Shown here piece after piece: positions 35,443 to 46,948 of a stretch of 64,000 nt of DNA (position 1 is its first letter; every line of letters starts with the position of its first letter). Made by a program: the position numbers and the translations under genes. The notes under the pieces were generated by a model, which saw nothing but the letters and a program-made list of their open reading frames with translations, ran no database searches and was not told the origin of the DNA. This DNA comes from BOKV01 sp041397525 (GTDB lineage Bacteria > Pseudomonadota > Alphaproteobacteria > Rhizobiales > Rhizobiaceae), in NCBI GenBank assembly GCA_041397525.1, contig JAWKWL010000001.1:558001-622000 (forward strand), read 5' to 3'.

Positions 35443-36195
35443 ATGCCTAAAGCCCGACGAAACTGGACGGAACCGGAAATTCTGGATGCTATCCAGCTAT
35501 ATATCCGCACCCCGTTTGGAAGGATGCACTCTTCAAATCCCGATGTAATTCAACTCGCAAACAAAATCGGCAGAACTCCAGGGTCCATAGCACTCAAACT
35601 AACCAACATTGCCAGCCTTGACGAAACATTGGATCGCAGGGGAATGGCAAATGCAAGCAAGCTAGATCGCGAACTTTGGTCACGGTTCTTTGATGAAATT
35701 TCAGAAACCGCAAAAAAACTACCAAGTTCCGACACCCAGACATTCACTGCAAATGCATTTGAAGCGAAACCGCAGTCAGAATATCAAGCTACCGCAGTGA
35801 CCGGGAAAAACATCCAGCGATTGACGTCCGTGAGGCAAGGCCAAGCTCTCTTTCGTAGCATGGTCTTAGCAAACTACGATTTCAAATGCGCAGTTACAGG
35901 CATCGCGCAAACCGAACTGTTGATTGCTGGCCATATAGTTCCTTGGGCCACGGACAAAGACAATCGCATGAATCCAAGGAATGGAATATGCCTCAATCGC
36001 CTGCATGACAGAGCATTTGAAGCCGGGCTAATTGCCATCAATGACGACGGCAAAATTCTCTACTCATCAAAATTGGACCGACCGACAAAACAGAAAATGG
36101 AATCGCTGAACGACAACGGTTACATCCGATTTCCCAGCAAATTCAGACCAGACCCATCGCTTCTTGAAATTCATCGTTCAAGATTCGTAGCTTAG
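35443..36195 (+). CDS. HNH endonuclease (COG3440-type)
   Basis: A 250-residue predicted DNA endonuclease. The N-terminal half (NWTEPEILDAIQLYIRTPFG) is helical and the C-terminal half carries the HNH nuclease core: CAVTGI near residue 147, the histidine in LLIAGHIVPWATDKDNR and NGICLNRLHDRAFEAG. This arrangement is shared by restriction-like endonucleases in the COG3440 family. The gene converges on the GHKL ATPase with a 4-base overlap of their ends. A defence role is plausible; it could also be a solitary endonuclease. Confidence 0.8.
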   Translation: MPKARRNWTEPEILDAIQLYIRTPFGRMHSSNPDVIQLANKIGRTPGSIALKLTNIASLDETLDRRGMANASKLDRELWSRFFDEISETAKKLPSSDTQTFTANAFEAKPQSEYQATAVTGKNIQRLTSVRQGQALFRSMVLANYDFKCAVTGIAQTELLIAGHIVPWATDKDNRMNPRNGICLNRLHDRAFEAGLIAINDDGKILYSSKLDRPTKQKMESLNDNGYIRFPSKFRPDPSLLEIHRSRFVA

Positions 36196-38018
36196 GTTAG
36201 CCGCCCGGCATTTTGAATGTTTGCAATTACTTCCTGTGCTGTTTTTGGTATTGTCTTTTGAAATACTCCATTGAGGTGTTTAATAATGTGATATCTACAC
36301 ATCACAACTGCCGTAAGCGACTCCTCTGAAGTTGCCATAGCGAAGTTCTCTGGGGTCCATTCTGGACGATTTCGCAATGACTGCGCCCCTAGCACCGCCT
36401 CGACCAGCTGTTGCTCAAATATCTCCTTCACCGCATCATAAATTATCAATGAAACATTTTCCACGGACTTGAATTTGTTTATGTAGTAATCACAAACATC
36501 TGTAATTCCTTGAAAATCTTCGTTTATCTTTAATACGTTATCCCTCTCTAAGTAGCAGGCAGCACGATCAACTAATTCATCATCACCTCTGCGGCCATTA
36601 CTCTTAGAAACCCAGATAACCACGGGAAACGAGTCGGGCTTCACAGACGAAGAAGGATCACCCTTAGGCTTCGTTCTACCACGCAATATCTCTGCGATTG
36701 GGCCATGATGATTCCCCGACGCACTAGTTCTCTGAGCGCCTCCCACTCCCCTTTCGTCGGCCCCTTCGCCGGTGCGAGCACTACTTTCGCTTTCAGGATC
36801 GGTTGTCGCCTGACCTTTGTCATCAAGTCGAAATCGCGAAAGCTTATAAAATTCTTGAACTTCAGCAAGTCGTTTCCGAATCGACTGCTGGTGATCCTCT
36901 TTCAATCCGACAGAAAGTTTTGCTTTGATGAATTCAGTTAGTTCACTTGGAAATTTAGAACGAAACTCGTCTTGCCACCTCTCCCAAGGCAACGGACTCC
37001 CATCCCTTAATATTAAACGTGTGCGGGTAGTGTCTTGAACCACATCACTAAGCGGCTCTACATATAGCACAACCTCCTCTCTTCCAACAATAATACCAAA
37101 ATTTGGAGACCTATTTGAACGGCCATCAGCAATATCAAATATTTCTATTTGATTAATACAGCCAGTATGCCCAATCAAATTCTCCCTTCCATGGCCAGAC
37201 GCGTCCGGATTTAATATCCACCAGTGAATTATAGCATCGGATATTTCAACGGACCCCATACATATAGAATTATTCTTAAGCGTCTCTTTTTGGCCAATTA
37301 TGGTGCGAAAATAGTTATGTCGTGAATTTACAGTATCCCTGTAATACCCTATTCTTACGCTAAGATTTATTGATTGAGGAATCTCAAAAAATCTAGAATT
37401 TATATAGTAGTATAACCAGTTTTCTCTACCTCCCTTTGCCCCTCGCGGCGGGAGCATGGTATCTTCGTCAGCATTCATGCCAAATAATGTAACACGAGTT
37501 CCATGTTCATTTATTATTTCAGGCTTGTCTTCATCTGAAATAGAACTTCCCCAAATGACTGTTCCATCATCCATTTCGATTGGAACAACGCCGTATATTT
37601 TTTCTTTTTCGTTATACTTTATTATGATACTGCTGCCTGAACCCTCTTTCCAGCTGTCATACAGTATGCCCTCATGATTTCTCGTTAAGGCTGCAATCTT
37701 CGCACCCATTCCATAATTCTCAAACACGTTTTCATGAGAACCACTTGAAGACAGATTGTTCAAATGGCGTATCATTTCATCCAGAAACATCCCATCGCCA
37801 TTATCAATAAAGCATAGCTTATATATTGATGAATTACGATAAATATACCAGTTAGCATCAACTTGTATTTTCCCCTCTTTATTAGTTCGCTGAACAGCCT
37901 CTATGCTATTCATAACATATTCACGGACGAACTGGGTTGGGGTGCAATCCCTGCCCAGTCTTTGAATAAGCTTTGTGAGCCCTTCTTCAGCTACCTTAGT
38001 TTGAAGATACTTGGCCAT
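36192..38018 (-). CDS. GHKL-ATPase domain protein (MORC/HSP90-like)
   Basis: A 608-residue protein with a GHKL ATP-binding domain at its N-terminus: the Mg-binding helix REYVMNSIEAVQ (residues 32-43), the CFIDNGDGM box (69-77) and the nucleotide-lid motif NYGMGAKIA (101-109). The middle part has a transducer-like segment (ILRDGSPLPWERWQDEF); the rest is low-complexity and alpha-helical and ends in a separate domain. The start at 38018 has a GGAGGG site. Such stand-alone GHKL proteins near endonucleases occur in antiphage islands. Function here is inferred. Confidence 0.8.
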   Translation of the reverse strand: MAKYLQTKVAEEGLTKLIQRLGRDCTPTQFVREYVMNSIEAVQRTNKEGKIQVDANWYIYRNSSIYKLCFIDNGDGMFLDEMIRHLNNLSSSGSHENVFENYGMGAKIAALTRNHEGILYDSWKEGSGSSIIIKYNEKEKIYGVVPIEMDDGTVIWGSSISDEDKPEIINEHGTRVTLFGMNADEDTMLPPRGAKGGRENWLYYYINSRFFEIPQSINLSVRIGYYRDTVNSRHNYFRTIIGQKETLKNNSICMGSVEISDAIIHWWILNPDASGHGRENLIGHTGCINQIEIFDIADGRSNRSPNFGIIVGREEVVLYVEPLSDVVQDTTRTRLILRDGSPLPWERWQDEFRSKFPSELTEFIKAKLSVGLKEDHQQSIRKRLAEVQEFYKLSRFRLDDKGQATTDPESESSARTGEGADERGVGGAQRTSASGNHHGPIAEILRGRTKPKGDPSSSVKPDSFPVVIWVSKSNGRRGDDELVDRAACYLERDNVLKINEDFQGITDVCDYYINKFKSVENVSLIIYDAVKEIFEQQLVEAVLGAQSLRNRPEWTPENFAMATSEESLTAVVMCRYHIIKHLNGVFQKTIPKTAQEVIANIQNAGRLT

Positions 38019-38136
38019 AAGCCCTCCATTATGAATCGAGTGTATTATTAGATTGGCACAATAAATTCGGGGAAATAACCCCCCTTCCCTCTTCCTCTCC
38101 CTTGAGCCATCATTTGCCAAACTTGGGGAGGTCGTC

Positions 38137-38895
38137 ATGCACAAGCCGTCCGAGATAGCCGAACTGGTGGAGAATGCCGGTGTCGCCAAGGCGGCAGCTT
38201 CCTTTCAGAACCTGCTGGTCCTGTCGGTTCTGGCCGGAGCCTTCATCGCTTTTGGCGGCGCGTTCTACACCATGGCGATGACGGGGGCGGATGCAGGCTT
38301 TGGCCCGGCGCGCGCGCTGGGCGGGCTGTGCTTCTCGCTGGGGCTGGTGCTGGTGGTTGTCGGCGGGGCGGAACTTTTCACTGGCAATGCGCTGATTGTC
38401 ATGGCCTGGGTCGATGGACTTGTGTCGGGTCGCGCCCTCCTGCGCAATTGGGGGATCGTGTGGTTCGGCAACCTTGCCGGCTCGTTGCTGCTGGTCGTCG
38501 CCATTGCCACAACCGGTCTGCTTGAGGGGGCCGTTGGAGCCACTGCCGCGAAGATCGCTGTATCCAAGCTGGCGCTCGGCCCGCTGGAGCTGTTTGCCCG
38601 TTCGGTGCTGTGCAATGCGCTGGTCTGCCTGGCGGTGTGGCTGTCCTTTGCCGCGACGGATGTCACCGGCAAGGTCTTTGCAGTCATCTTTCCGGTAACG
38701 GCATTCGTGGCGCTGGGTTTCGAGCACTCCATCGCCAACATGTATCTGATACCCGCAGGCCTGATTGCCGGGGCTGACGGCAGCCTTGGTGCCGCCGCCG
38801 CAAATATCGCCATCGCCACTGTGGGAAACATCTTCGGTGGTGCCGGCGGTGTGGCGCTTGCCTATCACCACGCCTACAAGCCGCAGGTGAAATAG
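38137..38895 (+). CDS. formate/nitrite transporter family channel
   Basis: A 252-residue FNT-family inner-membrane channel with six helices. Recognisable segments are ASFQNLLVLSVLAGAFIAFGG, GGAELFTGNALI with the central FNT motif, RNWGIVWFGNLAGSLLL and GFEHSIANMYLIPAG, including the histidine. It conducts formate, nitrite or a similar anion; the substrate cannot be told here. A GGGGAG site precedes the ATG at 38137. Confidence 0.9.
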   Translation: MHKPSEIAELVENAGVAKAAASFQNLLVLSVLAGAFIAFGGAFYTMAMTGADAGFGPARALGGLCFSLGLVLVVVGGAELFTGNALIVMAWVDGLVSGRALLRNWGIVWFGNLAGSLLLVVAIATTGLLEGAVGATAAKIAVSKLALGPLELFARSVLCNALVCLAVWLSFAATDVTGKVFAVIFPVTAFVALGFEHSIANMYLIPAGLIAGADGSLGAAAANIAIATVGNIFGGAGGVALAYHHAYKPQVK

Positions 38896-38973
38896 CCCCT
38901 CCTGACACAACCTTGTCAGGATTGCGGGCCGCTGCCCCTTCCAATCAGCCCCGACTCTGTCCATATTCGGCGC

Positions 38974-42074
<3,101 letters not shown>

Positions 42075-42089
42075 AAAGAAATATTAGCT

Positions 42090-43388
42090 TGTCCTGAGAT
42101 GGCAATCGCCTGACAGTCGGCTTCACCCTGAGGGGTGTGGCCATGCCGCGTTGGAGCGGGTTTGATGGTGTCGCTGAACATCACAAATCCGGAGACCAAC
42201 CAACATGACCACAACAGACAAGATAGCACGTCGCAAACTGTCTTTGCTCGATCTAGCGAGCGAACTTTCCAATATATCCAGAGCCTGCCCTCCTCTCGGC
42301 GATACAAGCATCGCCTGCCGGGCAACGGATAATGGGCTATTCGAGGCAACAGTTCTACGAGATCCGCCGCAACTTCCAGACCTGGGGCGCCGAGGGTCTG
42401 ATCGACCGGCTGCCCGGAGCAAGAGGCCCGCACCCCAACCGGGTGCCTGCTGAGATCGAGGAGGCGGTGCTTGCCCATGCGCTCGACCACCGCTGTCACG
42501 GTGCACTGCGTGTCGAGCAGGAACTGCGCCTCAAGGGGCTCCAGGTCTCATCGGGCGGGGTGCGTGGCGTGTGGCAGCGCCACAGCCTGCTGACCAAGCA
42601 CGAGCGCCTGCTGCGGCTGGAGAAGGCCACCGCCGAGCGTCCCTTTGAACTGAGCGAGGAACAGACACGCCTGCTCGAACGCTTCTCGCCGGAGTTCCGC
42701 GAACGCCATATCGAAGCCCCGCACACCGAGGCCCTTGTTGCCGTCGATACCTTCTTCGTCGGTACGCTGAAAGGCGTCGGCAAGGTTTACATGCAATCAG
42801 CCATTGACTGTCACAGCCGCTACGCCTGGGCGAGGCTCTACCCTTCCAGGCTGCCCGTCACCGCCGTCCACACCCTCCACCACGTGTGCTGCCCACCTTC
42901 GAGGAACGCGATGCGAGGATCGAGTTGGTGCTGTCCGACAATGGCCGCGAATTCTGCGGGCGGCCTGATAAGCATCCCTACGAACTCTTCCTGCAGCTCG
43001 AAGATATCGAACACCGAACCACCAAGGTGCGCCGTCCGCAATCCAACGGGATCGTCGAGCACTTCCACCGCACCGTGCTTGACGAGCACTTCCGCGTCGA
43101 GGGCCGCAAGACATAGTTCGAAACCATCGACGAGATGCAGAAGGTGCTTGATGACTGGCTCGTCACCTACAACACTAAACGGCCCCATCAGGGCCGTGGC
43201 ATGAACGGGAGAACCCCGCTCAAGGCCTTCATCAGCGGCATCCGCGAACAGCCGTCAGAACCAACCCGAAAGGCAAAAGGAGAAAACGTGACAACCAGCG
43301 ATAAACACGCTTTAATAGCCAACAAAAACCGCGCCGCCTGACGCCCGCTCAAAACGCGAAACTGTCAGGTGAATACCGTCTCTGTACA
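42090..43388. mobile_element. IS481-family insertion sequence (inactivated copy 1)
   Basis: About 1.3 kb bounded by imperfect inverted repeats: 42090-42117 (TGTCCTGAGATGG...) and 43361-43388 (reverse reads TGTACAGAGACGG...), 22 of 28 positions matching, both ending in CCTGACAGT. It contains one transposase frame broken in at least three ways. No clear target duplication was found. It lies directly after the broken uvrB. Confidence 0.8.
42205..43341 (+). pseudogene. IS481-family transposase pseudogene
   Basis: The protein segments, in order, are MTTTDKIARRKLSLLDL, MGYSRQQFYEIRRNFQTWG, the DDE-core AVDTFFVG and QSAIDCHSRYAWA, LVLSDNGREFCG with the second acidic residue, and RPHQGRGMNGRTP at the end. 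Three defects break it: an insertion of about 44 bases near 42280-42320, a 1-base deletion near 42885, and a TAG replacing a tryptophan-type codon at 43114-43116. A GGAG site precedes the start. It cannot make a full transposase without recoding. Confidence 0.85.
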
Positions 43389-43797
43389 CCCTGCTCATGA
43401 TTATCTTTCTTGTCCCAGAATGGGGAACCTATTGGAGATGTCCCGCGAGTACCGACATATCTACGCCATTATCCTGATTGTGCTCATGGCGCGCGCAAAG
43501 GCACAGCTGTGCCCGTAGTCCCGAATAAACGGCAAGCTCTCCCCGCAGCGGCGTCAAAATCATGGAAAACGGATCACACATCGCGCCAAGCTTCAGAGGT
43601 CTTGGAGAAAGAAGACGTTTATGCCAATATTTCGATCTGAACCAGTCCTATCTAGGAGATATCGGTTGAAATTGCGTGAACCAGCCATTGCTAGGAATTG
43701 GAAAATGCGGACCAATGTGCCAACTTTAAACCGTCAAACAATCCTATCCGGGGAATGTTGAGTGTATACAAAAATTGTAAATTACAATTAGGTCACC
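43389..43797. other. gene-free interval beside the IS481 copy
   Basis: About 400 bases between the IS481 right end and the next gene. I see no gene, terminator or clear repeat here; base composition changes from GC-rich to AT-rich towards 43750. Confidence 0.5.
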
Positions 43798-44744
43798 ATG
43801 ATAAAAATATTACAGGAAACAGTTATGTATATTACATCATCTATGATTTTCCGGCGCTCTTCCAACAATTTTTTATTTATATTATTTTTGAATTTTTTTG
43901 TTTTATTTTTCCAAGCTGCCGCAGTTGGGATCTGCTATGCAGGCGACCTCGGCGATTACGAGAAAAAGGCACAAGCGAATACGTCGAACGACTTTGTAAA
44001 GGTGCGCTTTAATAAAAAGATTGAGGGAATCGAAGTAAGTGCGTTCTGGAAACCAAGTCCGATTTTTTACGGGAATTGTGTTCTTGGACCAGCCATTTTT
44101 TTGCTTCGTGACACAGAATCGAACAAGGTACTAAGCATATCAGCAAACCATGTGTCATTCCTTACACTTGGGGAATTAGATGAATTAGGCATTGATTCAA
44201 ATTCGCTTGTCGATGACAGTGTTTTGGTCAGCGAATTTGCCAGAGTTTTAAATAGCCAATTGGATCTATTTTTCAATGAAGATAATCGTGCCAAAACACA
44301 AATCTGTGAAAACGGAAAGTCGTGCCTTAAGTTTGGAAGCAGTGTTGTGGATTTCAGGACGTGAATTTGGATGGGAGAATGGACTTCCTTGTCAAACAAT
44401 GTGGGATAGGGCAGCGCGGTTATTCCAGAATTAGGGTTTTTGAAATAACGGAAGATTTTGAACTGGGAGATCCACTTTATTCATTTGCTAATAGTGAACC
44501 ATTTTCTATTTTTGACTCCTCATCTACTATCTATCCGGATGAACGCAATATTGAGGTAATGCTGACCAGCGGTGCATGCGATAGCAATTTCAAGTACTAC
44601 CATCTCGGTGATGAGGAAGAGGCGGTGAAATTGGTTCGTATAGTGGCGGTCAGTAGTCACGAAGGGTGTGAACCTCTTGAATATGAGGTTGTGCCGCATG
44701 AATTTATTTATGATGGATACGTCTACCACAAAAATTCTAAGTAA
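43798..44744 (+). pseudogene. secreted protein gene with a frameshift
   Basis: A first frame (43798-44364, 188 residues) has a signal peptide-like start (FLFILFLNFFVLFFQAAAVG) and ends at SSVVDFRT. The downstream frame (to 44744) reads FQDVNLDGRMDFLVKQC at the junction, a typical FG-GAP/VCBS-like DxNxDGxxD calcium loop. One lost base near 44345 explains both, giving an original protein of about 315 residues. It lies in AT-rich DNA between inverted IS481 ends. Function unknown. Confidence 0.65.
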
Positions 44745-45036
44745 AAACCTATTACCCAAACCCAAATCAATATTGTTTTTAGGCTGATATAAATTCCAAA
44801 TTTGTGGTTCTAATTTTTTAGCTTGTCAGATGTGATGGAAAAAATGGCTGTCTGCATTTGTTCTGTAGCGATGCCAATTTACGATGAACTTGCTAAACAG
44901 TGACGTGAGACCCGATTTTGGACACCCGTCTGGGAAATTTCCCGGTGTTTTTGCGCAGGGTGCCAGAGCACCTTCGGAGCAGTTTAGCAGTGAAATCGGA
45001 GGGTCGTTTCCGATTGCACTGTGGGGTCGAACAGTG
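44745..45036. other. gene-free interval ahead of the IS481 remnant
   Basis: About 290 bases with no gene. The part from 44905 on (GTGAGACCCGATTTTGGACA...) is GC-richer and looks like a fragment of another mobile element, but I cannot identify it. Confidence 0.4.
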
Positions 45037-45447
45037 TGTACAGAGACGGTATTCGCCTGACAGTTCCGCGGTTTGAGCGGGCGTCAGGCGGCGCGGTTTT
45101 TGTTGGCTATTAAAGCGTGTTTATCGCTGGTTGTCACGTTTTCTCCTTTTGCCTTTCGGGTTGGTTCTGACGGCTGTTCGCGGATGCCGCTGATGAAGGC
45201 CTTGAGCGGGGTTCTCCCGTTCATGCCACGGCCCTGATGGGGCCGTTTAGTGTTGTAGGTGACGAGCCAGTCATCAAGCACCTTCTGCATCTCGTCGATG
45301 GTTTCGAACTATGTCTTGCGGCCCTCGACGCGGAAGTGCTCGTCAAGCACGGTGCGGTGGAAGCGCTCGACGATTCGGCTGGATTGCGGACGGCGCACCT
45401 TGGTGGTTCGATGCTCGATCTCTTCGAGCTGCAGGAAGAACTCGTTT
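45037..45447 (-). mobile_element. IS481-family remnant (copy 2, truncated)
   Basis: An inverted partial copy of the IS481 element, starting with the same terminal repeat (TGTACAGAGACGG) at 45037 and covering the 3' third of its transposase. The last 68 residues of the transposase are identical to copy 1, and the same TAG stop is present (read on the minus strand near 45309). It stops near 45447, just before the target site of the IS1595-family transposon. Confidence 0.8.
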
Positions 45448-45455
45448 GAATGGTG

Positions 45456-45463
45456 GTCGAGCC
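45456..45463 (+). repeat. left target-site duplication of the IS1595-family transposon
   Basis: GTCGAGCC lies immediately outside the left terminal repeat. The identical 8 bases occur immediately outside the right terminal repeat at 49223-49230. Confidence 0.85.
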
Positions 45464-45488
45464 CGGCCTTATGTATCAAACGCACCAA
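45464..45488 (+). repeat. left terminal inverted repeat
   Basis: 25 bases beginning CGGCCTTATGTATC and ending CGCACCAA, matching the complement of 49198-49222 at every position. The next inward base differs, which defines the repeat length. Confidence 0.9.
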
Positions 45489-45531
45489 CAGCCATCCTGA
45501 AAATATCACCGGATTCCGCTAATGTGAATCC

Positions 45532-45951
45532 ATGGATACAACTTCCCCAGTCTTTCATGCTTTGATGCGACGCCGCGATGAATTGGCGGGCGAAGTGAAG
45601 CATTTTCAGGATATGGCAGAAACCAAGCGCCGCGATCTGGATCACATAAACCAAGCCCTTGCCATCATGGGCTACCCGGTTCCGGGAGCCAAGCCAAAGG
45701 CAGTCAGAACGTCCGGCCTGTTTTTCAAGGGGGAACTCCCGCGCATGACACTGGAACAGCTTAGAGCCGCACCAGAAGGCATCACAGCCAGACAGATCGC
45801 AGTGCAGATCACGGAAGCCAAATTATGGGAACCGGAACCCAATTTCATATCAGCATTGACCGCCAAGGTAGGGCGGCAACTCGACAAGATGCGCAAGCGC
45901 TACCATATGGTCATGGAAGGGTCTGGGAGAGATTGTGTTTGGCGGCTGTAG
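45532..45951 (+). CDS. passenger protein of unknown function (139 residues)
   Basis: A 139-residue protein starting MDTTSPVFHALMRRRDEL. The first 50 residues are charged and probably form a coiled coil (RRRDELAGEVKHFQDMAETKRRDLDHINQAL). The rest has a helix-turn-helix-like part (LEQLRAAPEGITARQIAVQI followed by DKMRKRY) resembling a winged-helix DNA-binding fold. It could be a regulator of the element. I do not recognise the family. Confidence 0.7.
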   Translation: MDTTSPVFHALMRRRDELAGEVKHFQDMAETKRRDLDHINQALAIMGYPVPGAKPKAVRTSGLFFKGELPRMTLEQLRAAPEGITARQIAVQITEAKLWEPEPNFISALTAKVGRQLDKMRKRYHMVMEGSGRDCVWRL

Positions 45952-46027
45952 GCCGCGCGCAAGGCAAGCGATGCGCACGGGAACGTGGTATGGAGGGTGT
46001 GAGGGCGGCCTAAGCCGCCCTTGCAAT

Positions 46028-46570
46028 TTACGCAACCTGCTTTTTCCATTTTTCAACGGGTTTGTCTTGATCAACAAACACAGGCGCAAGCCGTAAAACG
46101 ACTGGCTTCTCGATATCGTGCGCACTTTGAATTTTCATCGCCATAACGCCACGGATATCGATATCAATGTGTTTGACGTTGTCGAGGTGGTGCAAGCAAA
46201 CCTCGCCCCGCAAAAGTTTCTCATACACATTGGAAATTGGCAGTTTGTCGTTTTCGTACCTTGAGTACTGCTCCGGTGAGACGCAAAGCCGATCAGCCAA
46301 GTCCTTGGCTTTCAGGTCCATGCTTTTCCGTAAAAACTTGATCTCGCTACCATTGAGTTTGATTGGCTCACAGGTGCGCAAAATCGCAGCAACGGAAATC
46401 AACTTTTCCGGCATTGGCAGTACGTGGCCTAAGACGATGCCGGTCTTTGGGCACATCTTTTCTTTCACGGCATTGTGGAGAACAACCGAAAATGGCGTCC
46501 CGAGGATCGCAGATGCGTCAAACTCGGCAACGGTTCTCGATTGCAAGCCGCCCTTCTCGCATTTGCTCAT
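46028..46570 (-). CDS. HTH antitoxin-like protein (MqsA-type arrangement)
   Basis: A 180-residue protein with an XRE-type helix-turn-helix at about residues 75-115 (LNGSEIKFLRKSMDLKAKDLADRLC then VSPEQYSRYEND). The N-terminal part may be an extra dimerisation or toxin-binding domain. It overlaps the upstream DUF4258 gene by 4 bases (ATGA), the toxin-first order known from MqsRA and HigBA operons. It probably binds the toxin and represses the operon through the palindrome at 46924-46942. Confidence 0.72.
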   Translation of the reverse strand: MSKCEKGGLQSRTVAEFDASAILGTPFSVVLHNAVKEKMCPKTGIVLGHVLPMPEKLISVAAILRTCEPIKLNGSEIKFLRKSMDLKAKDLADRLCVSPEQYSRYENDKLPISNVYEKLLRGEVCLHHLDNVKHIDIDIRGVMAMKIQSAHDIEKPVVLRLAPVFVDQDKPVEKWKKQVA

Positions 46571-46878
46571 AATTGTGTTCTCCGGTGTTTCTTGACCCTT
46601 ATTACAGCCACATGCATCATTTCTGATACCATGCGCGCCGCGACCGAAATCTCCTCACCATCGCAGTTCCTCCCGTAGACGTTTATCCGAGCCCCGCACT
46701 CGTCACGATCTGCAAATATCACTTTCCCGTTCCTTAGAACGTAAAGCACATCCGACATGGTGACCCCAAACTCACGCATAGTCTCTTGAGCCTCAACTTC
46801 CAGACAAATTTCTTGTTGGAATCTGAGAAACTCGTGAAGCCAAATTTCCTCAGCTTCATATTCCGCCGCTTTTCGCAT
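46567..46878 (-). CDS. DUF4258 toxin-like protein
   Basis: A 103-residue basic protein. The middle (REFGVTMSDVLYVLRNGKVIFADRD) and GARINVYGRNCDGEEISVAA fit DUF4258, a small family related to RelE/BrnT-like RNA-cleaving toxins. The ATG at 46878 is preferred over a TTG at 46896, with a GGGGAT sequence ahead. It is followed by the HTH antitoxin-like gene with a 4-base overlap. Toxicity is inferred from the family and the arrangement. Confidence 0.68.
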   Translation of the reverse strand: MRKAAEYEAEEIWLHEFLRFQQEICLEVEAQETMREFGVTMSDVLYVLRNGKVIFADRDECGARINVYGRNCDGEEISVAARMVSEMMHVAVIRVKKHRRTQL

Positions 46879-46923
46879 GAGCACTATCCCCAGCAAATCA
46901 GATGCGGGTTAACATACCTCTAA

Positions 46924-46942
46924 ACTTGATCCTGGATCAAGT
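46924..46942. promoter_or_regulatory. operator palindrome of the toxin-antitoxin operon
   Basis: ACTTGATCCTGGATCAAGT is a perfect dyad with 9-base arms. On the minus strand it overlaps a -35-like TTGATC that is 18 bases from TATGTT, about 45 bases before the DUF4258 start. This suggests autorepression by the HTH protein. Confidence 0.65.
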
Positions 46943-46948
46943 ATTATT

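Noticed and set aside
34988..38136. phage or integrase-driven genomic island
   Set aside because: No integrase, tRNA or flanking direct repeats found at the edges of the AT-rich segment; how it arrived is unknown.
42090..45447. composite transposon formed by the two IS481 copies
   Set aside because: Copy 2 is truncated and lacks its other terminal repeat; no target duplication links the outer ends.
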